This document shows, one piece after another, positions 1-7,765 of a stretch of 64,000 nucleotides of DNA. The translations under genes and the position numbers were made by a program. The stretch comes from Aurantimonas marina (GTDB lineage Bacteria > Pseudomonadota > Alphaproteobacteria > Rhizobiales > Rhizobiaceae): the NCBI RefSeq assembly GCF_017183135.1, contig NZ_JADDXW010000005.1, positions 208,538 through 272,537 of the forward strand, given 5' to 3'. The notes under the pieces are model-generated. The model was given only the letters and a program-made list of their open reading frames with translations. It did not search any database and was not told the DNA's origin. The first letter of the stretch is position 1. Each line of letters begins with the position of its first letter.

Positions 1-116
1 GATAATTCACCAACGCCCCAGCTCCCCGCTGATTTCCCGCCTCTGAGCCTCTGCCATCGCGGCGGAGTGGACGCGAAGTCTGTTACCCGGGCACGATATA
101 GACCACAACAAAATCC

Positions 117-150
117 CGTCAAATTTCATATTATGAAAAACAATTTGACG
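117..150. promoter_or_regulatory. Nested inverted repeats, candidate IclR operator
   Basis: A perfect 7-bp dyad, TTTCATA-T-TATGAAA, lies at 124-138. It is enclosed by a second dyad, CGTCAAATT at 117-125 and AATTTGACG at 142-150. ATTTGACG recurs directly at 162-169. IclR-family proteins bind short palindromes of about 15 bp upstream of their own gene or target operon, and the next gene is an IclR-type regulator. Its role as an operator is inferred from position and symmetry. Confidence 0.6.
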
Positions 151-229
151 ATGCGGATTTTATTTGACGGTCATGCGAGATCGCCCATAGGCTGTGACCA
201 AGTTGAAGAGAGGGGCCGACGGCCTTTCA

Positions 230-1090
230 ATGATGAGCGAAGCCGAGCCAATGTCGTCCTCTTCCTCTGAGCCCGCGGACAAATATGAAGAACCTGCCGG
301 CGCCGGCAAAAAGAAGTCGGCGGAGGGGCGGGTCATTCAATCGGTGGACCGTGCCCTCAAGCTGATCGAAGTGATCGCCGGCAAGGACCGTCCGATTCTG
401 CTGAATGAACTCGCCAGGGCGGCCGAGTTGAATTTGTCGACCTGCCATCATCTGGTGGCGACTCTGGTGGCGCGCGGCTACGTCATTCATGCCGGGCGGA
501 GCCGCGGCTACATGCTCAGTTCGAAATTGGCGGATCTGGCGGCGCTCGCCAGTCGTGAGTTCGACCTGTGCGAGTTCGTCCACGACGAGTTGCAGGAGCT
601 GAATGTCAGCTTGCGCGAAAGCGTCCAACTGGCGGTGCTGCGCGATTCCATTTTGATGACCCGGCTCAAGTTCGGGTCGCTGATGCCGACCCATGTGGAG
701 CCCGACGAAGTGAAGAAGATGCGCGCGGCGCATGCGACGGCGACGGGCAAGGCAATCCTCGCCTGGCTGCCCGAGACCGAACTGGCGCGTGTGGTCTCCA
801 ACAGCGGTCTGACGCCGTTCACGGCGAGCACGATCACCTCGCTGTCCGCGCTCATCGAGGAATTGCGCATCGTGCGCCGTTCGGGCTTTGCCGTCGACGA
901 TGAAGAGCTGGAGCCGAACGTCATCTGTTATGGCGCGGCGTTGCGCGACGGCAGCGGCGCCGTGCTCGGCTCTATCAGCGTCTCGATCCCGAAGAGCAGG
1001 GCAACCACCGAATACCGCGCGCACATGATCCGCGCGGTGATCGAGTGCGCTGGCAAGTTATCCAACAGGCTGCGTGTCGGCCAATTTTAA
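230..1090 (+). CDS. IclR family transcriptional regulator
   Basis: This is a DNA-binding regulator of the IclR family. After a Ser/Glu/Lys-rich N-terminal tail comes an N-terminal winged helix-turn-helix (VIQSVDRALKLIEVIA ... LNELARAAELNLSTCHHLV), then the IclR effector-binding domain with the typical AAHATATGKAILA segment and a late conserved cysteine (NVICYGAALRD). The start is uncertain. ATG 230 (or 233) gives about 286 residues, and a GTG at 194 in the same frame would add 12. A GAGAGGGG tract at 208-215 is somewhat far from ATG 230. The gene is first in a co-directional catabolic cluster, 44 bp before the alcohol dehydrogenase, and a nested dyad lies just upstream. It probably senses a substrate or intermediate of that pathway; whether it activates or represses cannot be read from the sequence. 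Confidence 0.9.
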   Translation: MMSEAEPMSSSSSEPADKYEEPAGAGKKKSAEGRVIQSVDRALKLIEVIAGKDRPILLNELARAAELNLSTCHHLVATLVARGYVIHAGRSRGYMLSSKLADLAALASREFDLCEFVHDELQELNVSLRESVQLAVLRDSILMTRLKFGSLMPTHVEPDEVKKMRAAHATATGKAILAWLPETELARVVSNSGLTPFTASTITSLSALIEELRIVRRSGFAVDDEELEPNVICYGAALRDGSGAVLGSISVSIPKSRATTEYRAHMIRAVIECAGKLSNRLRVGQF

Positions 1091-1134
1091 GAGCAGTCGT
1101 TTCAGTCAGTTGCGACGTCGTGGGAGGAGAAGAG

Positions 1135-2298
1135 ATGGCTATGGAACGAGGTGTGAAGACCCATCCGGATTATCCGGTACCCGAGACCATGAAAGCCTGG
1201 GTTCTGGGCGATCCGGGTCAACTGACCTTTGTCGACAAGGCCGTCCCTTCGCCCAAGAAGGCGGAGGTCCTGGTCCGCATCGACGCGGTCGCCATCTGCG
1301 CCACCGACCTGGAGATCATCCACCACGGCCCGCCGGCACAGATTGAGGGCGGCGCGCCCTTCAACAAGAATTTCACGCCGGGCCATGAGTATATGGGAAC
1401 CGTGGTCGCGCTCGGGCAGGGCGTTGACGAATACGCCATCGGTGAGCGCGTGACGGTCGAGATTCACGCCGGCTGTGGCCAGTGCAAGCGTTGCCGCCAG
1501 GGCATGTATACGTCCTGCCACAACTACGGAAAGAACTACGGCGACGTCGATAAGGGCCACCGAGCCAACGGTTTCACGACCGATGGCGGCTTCTGCGAGT
1601 ATCAGGTGAACAACATCAACACCCTGGTGCATGTCGACGACTCTATGAGCGATGAAGAGGCGACGCTCGTCGTCACCGCCGGAACCGCGATGTATGGCCT
1701 GACCGAGCTTGGCGGTCTCGTGGCGGGCGAAAGTGTCGTCGTCAGCGGACCGGGCCCGATCGGCCTGTTGGGTGCGGCCGTGGCCAAGGCGCTCGGCGCG
1801 CAGCCGGTGATTTTGACGGGAACACGCGACAACCGGCTCGAGATCGGCAAGCGACTCGGCGCCGACCACGTCATCAATGTGCGCAACGAAGATCCGGTCG
1901 AGGCCGTTCGCCGGCTCACCGACGGCAAGGGTGTCGACTATGTGGTGGAATGCTCGGGCGCGCCGAACGCTGTCAACGAGGCGGCGCAGATGCTGAACCG
2001 CGGCGGCAAGATCTGCCTGGCGGCCTTCCCGAGCGCGCCGGTGCCCGTCGACGTGGCCTATCTGGTGCGCAACAACATCTACGTCTACGGCATCCGGGGC
2101 GAGGGCAAGGCGGCGACACACCGCGCGGAGGCCTTCATGCGCCAGAAGCGCTTCGACGCGACCCAGATCCACACCCACACCTTCCCAATGGAAAACCTGC
2201 CGGAGGCGCTGCGCTACGCCAAGGATCGCGTGGAAGACGCGATCAAGGTGGTGGTCCGCAACAAGCAGGCCCAAGTCCAGTCGATCGCGGCGGAATGA
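1135..2298 (+). CDS. Zinc-binding alcohol dehydrogenase (MDR family)
   Basis: This is a medium-chain NAD(P)-dependent dehydrogenase of 387 residues. The catalytic zinc site is suggested by C55 (AICATDLE) and the GHE motif at 83-85. Four structural-zinc cysteines follow at C114, C117, C120 and C128. The Rossmann fold has GPGPIG at 205-210. A strong GGGAGGAGAAGAG ribosome site precedes ATG 1135; an in-frame start at 1045 would overlap the regulator gene and is not favoured. It resembles sorbitol/threonine dehydrogenase-type enzymes. Its position before a molybdenum hydroxylase, a ThDP lyase and a dehydratase suggests it oxidises a hydroxyl group of the pathway substrate to a ketone. The substrate is unknown. 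Confidence 0.9.
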   Translation: MAMERGVKTHPDYPVPETMKAWVLGDPGQLTFVDKAVPSPKKAEVLVRIDAVAICATDLEIIHHGPPAQIEGGAPFNKNFTPGHEYMGTVVALGQGVDEYAIGERVTVEIHAGCGQCKRCRQGMYTSCHNYGKNYGDVDKGHRANGFTTDGGFCEYQVNNINTLVHVDDSMSDEEATLVVTAGTAMYGLTELGGLVAGESVVVSGPGPIGLLGAAVAKALGAQPVILTGTRDNRLEIGKRLGADHVINVRNEDPVEAVRRLTDGKGVDYVVECSGAPNAVNEAAQMLNRGGKICLAAFPSAPVPVDVAYLVRNNIYVYGIRGEGKAATHRAEAFMRQKRFDATQIHTHTFPMENLPEALRYAKDRVEDAIKVVVRNKQAQVQSIAAE

Positions 2299-2319
2299 TC
2301 AGGATCGAAGGCCGAGACA

Positions 2320-3237
2320 ATGTTGTCCTTTGAGGAATACGTCACGCCGCGCGACCTGCGGGAAGCGCTGCAGGCAGCCGGCAAGCTGCCCGCGGACGGC
2401 AAGATCATTGCGGGCGCGACGGATGTCCTGCCCTATGCCCGCGAGGGCCGGGGCGGTGACGTGCATTATTCGACTGTCGTCGATCTGAGTCGGGTCCGCG
2501 AGTTCCAGGGTTACGAACACGTCGGCAACCGGGTTCGGCTCAACGCCAATGTCGCCTTTCAGGCTTTTCTGACCGACTCCGTCCTGCGCGAGCATCTGCC
2601 CTGTATGCCCTATTGCGCGATCTGGTTCGCCGACGACCAGGTGCGCGAGCAGGCAACCTTGGCGGGCAATATCGCCAATGCGTCTCCAGCGGCGGATGGC
2701 GTGCCACCGTTGCTCGCGCTGAATGCGGATGTGGAGCTAGCGTCTCTGGAAAGTGGCGAAATCCGCCGGCGCACAACCCCGATCGGCGAATTCATTCTTG
2801 GTCCCGGCCGCACCGCGATGCGAGCCGGAGAACTGATCAGCGCCGTGATCTGCGAATCAATGCGCGGCTACGGCGGCTCGTTTCAAAAAGTGGGCCAGCG
2901 ACGCTCTCTCGTCATCTCCAGGGTCTCGGCCGTCGCGTTGGTCAAGACCAATGCCGTGGGCAACGTCTTCGAAGACGTCCGGCTGGCCCTCGGCGGGGTC
3001 GGTCCCGTGCCCGTTCGGCTGCACGATATCGAGACCATGCTGATCGGCCAGCCCATCACCCGCGAGCTGGTGGCCGAAGCCAGCGTGATGCCGGCTGAGC
3101 GCGTCGCTTCGCGCTCGCGGGTCGCCTATCGCCGGCGGGTCGTGACCGGCTTCGTCGAGGCCGCGCTGGAAGACGCGCTCGTTGCGTGCGGCGCGCCGGT
3201 TCCAAGTGCTGAGCAGAGGGAAGCAGCCCATGTCTGA
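2320..3237 (+). CDS. FAD-binding medium subunit of a molybdenum hydroxylase (CoxM/XdhB-like)
   Basis: This 305-residue protein is the FAD subunit of a xanthine-oxidase-family enzyme, which passes electrons from the iron-sulfur subunit to an acceptor. It has the N-terminal flavin-binding signature AGATDVLPYA and the second family signature AGNIANASPAADGVPP, followed by the CO_deh_flav_C region (GGVGPVPVRL). The length is typical of CoxM. Its last 8 bases overlap the start of the next gene (ATGTCTGA, 3230-3237), so translation is probably coupled. With the next two reading frames it makes a three-cofactor hydroxylase or aldehyde oxidoreductase. Confidence 0.9.
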   Translation: MLSFEEYVTPRDLREALQAAGKLPADGKIIAGATDVLPYAREGRGGDVHYSTVVDLSRVREFQGYEHVGNRVRLNANVAFQAFLTDSVLREHLPCMPYCAIWFADDQVREQATLAGNIANASPAADGVPPLLALNADVELASLESGEIRRRTTPIGEFILGPGRTAMRAGELISAVICESMRGYGGSFQKVGQRRSLVISRVSAVALVKTNAVGNVFEDVRLALGGVGPVPVRLHDIETMLIGQPITRELVAEASVMPAERVASRSRVAYRRRVVTGFVEAALEDALVACGAPVPSAEQREAAHV

Positions 3238-5110
3238 CCGCGTCCTGACCATGACCGTCAACGGCCGCAAATTCGCCCGGCCGCTCAATGGCAGTTACCG
3301 CCTGCTCGATTATCTGCGCGAGGAGATCAACCTTACTGGAAGCAAGGAAGGTTGCGGGGCCGGCGAGTGCGGCACGTGTTCGGTCTTCGTCGATGGTAAG
3401 CTGGTGAAATCCTGTCTCATGCCGGCGGTCAAGGCCGACGGAGCGGACATCCAGACCATCGAGGGGCTCGCCCCGCGCGGTGAGCTGACCACCTTGCAGC
3501 AGGCCTTTCACAAGACCGGTGCGAGCCAGTGTGGCTACTGCATCCCGGGCATGGTGATGGCGGCGACGTCGGCGTTGCGCGAAAATCCGTTCGCCGACCT
3601 TGAAGAGATCAAGGAACGGCTCGGCGGCAACATCTGCCGTTGCACCGGCTACACGAAGATCTTCGAGGCGGTCGAACTGGCCCGCGACGTCATGAACGGC
3701 CGTCTTCCCGCCACCGCGCTCGACGCGGACGGCGCGGGCGCCTCCTATATCGGCAACAATGTCCGTCGGCTCGATGCGCCGAGCAAGGTGTCCGGCGCGC
3801 TGAAATACGCCGGCGACATGACGATGCAGGACATGCTGCACATGCAGGTGCTGCGCAGTCCGCATCCCCACGCGAAGATACTGTCGATCGACACGTCCGC
3901 CGCCGAGGCGCTGGAAGGCGTGGAATGCGTGATCACCCATCAGGATGTGCCCGGCCAGGATGGGTTCGGCGTCTTCGTCCACGACCAGCCGGTGATGGCG
4001 CACGAAAAGGTGCGTTATGTCGGCGAGGCGGTCGCCGCTGTCTCGGCGGAAACCCAGGAAATCGCGCGCAGGGCGCTCGGCCTGATCAAGGTCGCCTACG
4101 AGGAACTGCCGGGCGTCTTCGATGCCGAGGAGGCGATGCGTCCCGGCGCGGTCGTCGTGCACGACTATGCCCAGGACAATGTCGTCAAGCACATCCCCAT
4201 CCGCAAAGGCGATGTGGAGCAGGGCTTGGCCGATGCCGATCTCATCGTCGAGAACAGCTATTCGACCCAACAGGTCGAGCACGCCTATCTCGAGCCGGAG
4301 GCGGGGCTTGCCTATGTCGATCACGACGGCGTGGTCACCGTCGTCTCGCCGAGCCAGAACATCACCCACCATCGCCACATGCTCTCGACCATCATCGACA
4401 AGCCGATCAACAAGGTCCGCTTCATCATGAGCCCGGTCGGCGGCGGCTTCGGCGGCAAGGAGGACATGATCTACCAGGGCATGCTGGCGCTCTCCGCCAT
4501 GAAGAGCGGACGCCCTGTCCGCCTTGTCTTCACCCGCGAGGAATCGATCATCGCGACGGCCAAGCGCCACCCCTCGAAAGTCACCTACAAGATGGGGCTG
4601 AAGAACGACGGCAGGATCACGGCCGTCTCGTTCAAGATGATCAGCGACGGCGGCGCCTATGGCATGTCCACCGAGGGCGTCATGCGCAAGGCCGCGATTC
4701 TGTCGCTCGGGCCATACGATATCGCCAACACGCGGATCGACACGTTCGGCGTCTATACCAACAACACGCCGTCCGGCGCGTTCCGGACCTTCGGCGCCAT
4801 GCAGGCGCAGTTCGCCACCGAGTCCCATCTCGACATCTGCGCCGAAAGACTCGGCCTCGATCCGTTCGAGATCCGGCGACGGAACATGATGACGGTCGGA
4901 TCACGCACCCATACCGGGCAGCGGCTCGATACGGTTTCCATCGGCGAGGTGCTGAAAACCGCGGAGGCGTTCTGCCGCTGGGAAACGGGCGCACCGACGA
5001 GCCGCGGCGGCACGCGGTCCGATCTCGGCGGTCCCGACACGCGCCAGCCCTGCACCCTCGGCGCGCGTTTTCGCCCGGCGGTGGCGGACGGCAAGCAGGA
5101 GGTTGCCTGA
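3230..5110 (+). CDS. [2Fe-2S] subunit fused to N-terminal part of molybdopterin subunit
   Basis: Residues 1-160 are a CoxS-like domain. The plant-type [2Fe-2S] cysteines are C42, C47, C50 and C62, and the second cluster uses C101, C104, C136 and C138 (CGYC...CRCTG). From about residue 175 (RRLDAPSKVSG) it continues as the large molybdopterin subunit, with the GGGFGGKED cofactor motif and the SGAFRTFGAMQ segment. The reading frame ends at 626 residues at TGA 5108-5110, before the C-terminal Mo domain. That domain continues in the next gene, whose ATG overlaps this stop as TGATG. The roughly 40 residues before the stop (after RWETGAP) look like unrelated linker or out-of-frame sequence. This is either a genuinely split subunit or a frameshifted gene. 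The start at 3230 is chosen because the iron-sulfur domain begins there and overlaps coxM by 8 bp. Confidence 0.85.
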   Translation: MSDRVLTMTVNGRKFARPLNGSYRLLDYLREEINLTGSKEGCGAGECGTCSVFVDGKLVKSCLMPAVKADGADIQTIEGLAPRGELTTLQQAFHKTGASQCGYCIPGMVMAATSALRENPFADLEEIKERLGGNICRCTGYTKIFEAVELARDVMNGRLPATALDADGAGASYIGNNVRRLDAPSKVSGALKYAGDMTMQDMLHMQVLRSPHPHAKILSIDTSAAEALEGVECVITHQDVPGQDGFGVFVHDQPVMAHEKVRYVGEAVAAVSAETQEIARRALGLIKVAYEELPGVFDAEEAMRPGAVVVHDYAQDNVVKHIPIRKGDVEQGLADADLIVENSYSTQQVEHAYLEPEAGLAYVDHDGVVTVVSPSQNITHHRHMLSTIIDKPINKVRFIMSPVGGGFGGKEDMIYQGMLALSAMKSGRPVRLVFTREESIIATAKRHPSKVTYKMGLKNDGRITAVSFKMISDGGAYGMSTEGVMRKAAILSLGPYDIANTRIDTFGVYTNNTPSGAFRTFGAMQAQFATESHLDICAERLGLDPFEIRRRNMMTVGSRTHTGQRLDTVSIGEVLKTAEAFCRWETGAPTSRGGTRSDLGGPDTRQPCTLGARFRPAVADGKQEVA

Positions 5111-6120
5111 TGAAGCGTTGGGCGAGGGGCCGCGGTATGGCCGCATCCTGGTACGGCATTGCCCGCACCGCAACGATCGACCGGGCCGGCGCCTGGGTGG
5201 AAATGGATGATGGCGGCACTGCGAAAGTGGTCACCGGCGTCACCGAGATCGGCGAAGGCATCTTGACAGTGCTCGCGCAGGTCGCAGCCGAAGAGCTCGG
5301 CATCCGGCCTGACGACGTGACGATCGGCGATAACGACACGGCGCGCTCGCCCGAGGCGGCGCATGCCGGCGCGACGCGCCAGACCTACATGATCGGCAAC
5401 TGCGTCGCGATCGCATGCCGCGACGCCCGCGCCAAGCTCGATGGCGAACTGGCCGATCATTGGCAGGTCGATGCCGCGACGCTCAAGGCGTTTGACGGCG
5501 AAATCTGGGCCGAGGGCACCAACAACCGGATGACCGTCGATGAGGCGGTGGCGCTCTGCAAGAAGCGTGGGGTCGTGCCGGTCGGCTCCGGCTCGTTCAC
5601 GGCGCACGGCACCGGTCTCGATCCCGTCGACGGTTCCGGCGCTCCCTGGCAGGCCTATGTCTTCGGTTGTCAGGTGGCGGAGGTCGAAGTCGACACCTTG
5701 ACGGGCGAGGTTCAGGTGCTGGGCATGTGGGCCGTTCATGACGTCGGCCGAGCGATCAATCCTCGCGGTGTGGAGGGGCAGATCGAAGGCGGCATCGTGC
5801 AAGGGTTGGGCCAGGCGCTGATGGAGGACTACCAGCTCGACCAGGGTCAAACGACCACCCACGGCTTTTCCAAATATATCCTGCCGACATCGCTCGACAT
5901 TCCGCAGATCAACACGATGCTCGTGGAAGACCGCGACCCGCGCAGCCCGCTCGGCGCCAAGGGTATCGGCGAACCAGCGCTGGTGCCGACGGCGCCGGCA
6001 ATCATGAACGCCATTTACGACGCGATCGGCGTACGCGTTACCGCACTGCCGGCGACACCGGAATCCATCTTGCAGGGTTTGGAAGAGAAAAAATCCGCCA
6101 AACTGGAGATGGCGAGCTGA
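5110..6120 (+). CDS. C-terminal part of molybdopterin subunit (CoxL/XdhA-like)
   Basis: These 336 residues are the C-terminal molybdopterin domain. They begin with the family signature RGRGMAASWYGIARTAT, followed by VTGVTEIGEGILTVLAQVAAEELG and the end motif GAKGIGEPALVP, whose glutamate is the expected catalytic base of xanthine-oxidase-type enzymes. The iron-sulfur and first Mo domain are in the previous frame. The combined length, about 960 residues, equals an intact fused [2Fe-2S]/Mo subunit. The ATG at 5110 shares its A with the preceding TGA, which favours coupled re-initiation if the split is real. A sequencing or natural frameshift between about 4975 and 5110 is the alternative. Confidence 0.8.
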   Translation: MKRWARGRGMAASWYGIARTATIDRAGAWVEMDDGGTAKVVTGVTEIGEGILTVLAQVAAEELGIRPDDVTIGDNDTARSPEAAHAGATRQTYMIGNCVAIACRDARAKLDGELADHWQVDAATLKAFDGEIWAEGTNNRMTVDEAVALCKKRGVVPVGSGSFTAHGTGLDPVDGSGAPWQAYVFGCQVAEVEVDTLTGEVQVLGMWAVHDVGRAINPRGVEGQIEGGIVQGLGQALMEDYQLDQGQTTTHGFSKYILPTSLDIPQINTMLVEDRDPRSPLGAKGIGEPALVPTAPAIMNAIYDAIGVRVTALPATPESILQGLEEKKSAKLEMAS

Positions 6121-6244
6121 CGGCCCCGACGTGCTCTAGGGCGGGCCGGACAGGATCCGTCTGGCTTGCCGAGTGCGCGTCTGGAGACGTTGAATTTCAT
6201 CCTGGCGGGAAGCCGCCGAGCCGCATCACTGGGAGGAGAACAAC

Positions 6245-7210
6245 ATGCAATCGTTCAAATTTGGCGGGGGTTTCGTGGCCGCCGCGCTGGCCGTCGTCAC
6301 CCTTGCCGGAAGCTTTCCCGCGAAGGCCGAGTATCCGGAAAAGCCGGTCGAAATGACCGTGCTGTTCGGCGGTACCGCCAACACCACAGCACAGCTGCTG
6401 GCGGAGTTGATGTCCCGGGAGCTCGGCTCTCCGGTCGTGCCCGTCGCCCGCACCGGCGGGGGGGGCGCAATCGGCTATGCTCACGTCCAGTCGACGCGAC
6501 CCGACGGCTACAACATCGTTTGGAACTCTAACTCCATCAACACAACGTATCACCTCGGCAATTTGCCGTTCAACTATGAGGAATTCGCTCCCATCGCCCA
6601 AGTATCGGTGGAGATTCCTGTGCTCGCGGTGAACACATCGTCGGGATGGAAAAGCCTCGACGAAATGGCTAAGGCCGTCAAGGAAGGTGACAAGACGATC
6701 AATGTCGGCATCTCCGGCAAGGGCTCGTTCACGCATCTGACCTCGGCCGCCCTGTTTGACGCCATGGGCATCGCCGATAAGGTCAACTACGTTTCCTATG
6801 GCGACGGCAAGGCGCCGGTGGAATTGCTGGCCGGCCGCATCGACGCCGCCATCCAATGGCCTGGCCAGTTTCTTTCCTATGTCCAGTCCGGCGACCTGAC
6901 GGTCTTGGGTTCGACCGGGGCGGAGCCGGTCAGCGTTCTCCCTGATGTGAAGACGGCCAAGAGCCAAGGCTATGACATCGACATCTCGATGTGGCGCGGC
7001 CTGGCGGCGCCGAAGGGAACGCCGGACGATGCGCTCGCAAAGCTCGAGGCGGCGGCGAAGGCAGCGGCGGAGTCGGAAGAGTTCATCGCGGCATCCAAGA
7101 ATATCGGGTTCGAACCGGCCTTCAAGTCGCGTGCGGAGTTCGGAGAAATCATCGCCCGCGATGATAAATTCTACGCCGAGCTCCTCGGCGAACTGGGTAT
7201 GACGAAATAA
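6245..7210 (+). CDS. Tripartite tricarboxylate transporter substrate-binding protein (TctC-like)
   Basis: This is a periplasmic solute receptor of 321 residues. It has a Sec signal peptide (hydrophobic residues about 9-25, cleavage near AKA-EYPEKPV). The mature start is typical of TctC/Bug proteins (YPEKPVEMTVLFGGTANTTA), followed by the conserved RTGGGGAIGYAHVQ loop and MWRGLAAPKGTP. A GGGAGGAGAA ribosome site precedes the ATG. The TctB- and TctA-like genes follow directly. Bug-type receptors usually bind carboxylates, so the pathway substrate probably carries an acid group. The ligand cannot be predicted further. Confidence 0.9.
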   Translation: MQSFKFGGGFVAAALAVVTLAGSFPAKAEYPEKPVEMTVLFGGTANTTAQLLAELMSRELGSPVVPVARTGGGGAIGYAHVQSTRPDGYNIVWNSNSINTTYHLGNLPFNYEEFAPIAQVSVEIPVLAVNTSSGWKSLDEMAKAVKEGDKTINVGISGKGSFTHLTSAALFDAMGIADKVNYVSYGDGKAPVELLAGRIDAAIQWPGQFLSYVQSGDLTVLGSTGAEPVSVLPDVKTAKSQGYDIDISMWRGLAAPKGTPDDALAKLEAAAKAAAESEEFIAASKNIGFEPAFKSRAEFGEIIARDDKFYAELLGELGMTK

Positions 7211-7240
7211 ACCGGCAGACTTCGTTTCGAGGGGGGGCAG

Positions 7241-7756
7241 ATGTCGGAAAGAATGCGTGATGTCGTAACCGGCACGCTGCTCCTTGTTCTGGCGTCGGTC
7301 TGGATGCTGATTGTCTGGCGTACGATACCGCCGGGCACGGGAGGCGGGGACGTCGGTCCCCGCGCTTTCCCACTCCTCCTGGGAGCGTTGCTGGCGGTCT
7401 TCTCGCTGTGGCTGACCATTGCGGCGCTACGCAAGCGGCGTGACGACGCCGTGACGCCAGGGGCCGAGGGAGGGATCAATGAAGCCGAGGCGGTAGGCGC
7501 CAACAGAGCTGCCGGTCTCGTCGCGGCGATCCTGACTGTCGCGCATCTTCTTGCCTACGGATTTTTGATGCAGCGCATCGGCTTCGTTCTCGCCACGCTC
7601 GTGACGGTCGCCTCGATCATGCTGATTTGCACGAACGACCGGTCGCCACTGCGTATCGGAGCCATGAGCGTCGGCATCACCTTCGCCTGCTGGCTGATCT
7701 TCGGAAAGATCCTCGGCGTCTATCTCGCGACCGGTTCCTGGATCAATTTGGGTTAA
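7241..7756 (+). CDS. Tripartite tricarboxylate transporter small membrane subunit (TctB-like)
   Basis: This is a 171-residue integral membrane protein with about four hydrophobic helices. The first helix runs about residues 10-27, and the GGGDVGPRAFPLLLGALLAVFS segment typical of TctB follows it. The ATG at 7241 sits after a GGGGGG-rich ribosome site. The gene lies between the receptor and large permease genes in the usual tctCBA order. It forms the secondary transporter with the next gene in the cytoplasmic membrane. Confidence 0.88.
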   Translation: MSERMRDVVTGTLLLVLASVWMLIVWRTIPPGTGGGDVGPRAFPLLLGALLAVFSLWLTIAALRKRRDDAVTPGAEGGINEAEAVGANRAAGLVAAILTVAHLLAYGFLMQRIGFVLATLVTVASIMLICTNDRSPLRIGAMSVGITFACWLIFGKILGVYLATGSWINLG

Positions 7757-7765
7757 TGGCCTGAC

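Noticed and set aside
3056..4828. 590-codon open frame on the minus strand
   Set aside because: It lies antisense to the molybdenum hydroxylase genes, which have clear motifs. Long antisense frames are common in GC-rich DNA, and the translation is Arg/His/Asp-rich without a domain.
3640..5109. Alternative-frame N-terminal extension of the second molybdopterin piece
   Set aside because: The frame is open back to 3640, but the residues are Arg-rich and show no Mo-hydroxylase motif; real homology begins just after ATG 5110.
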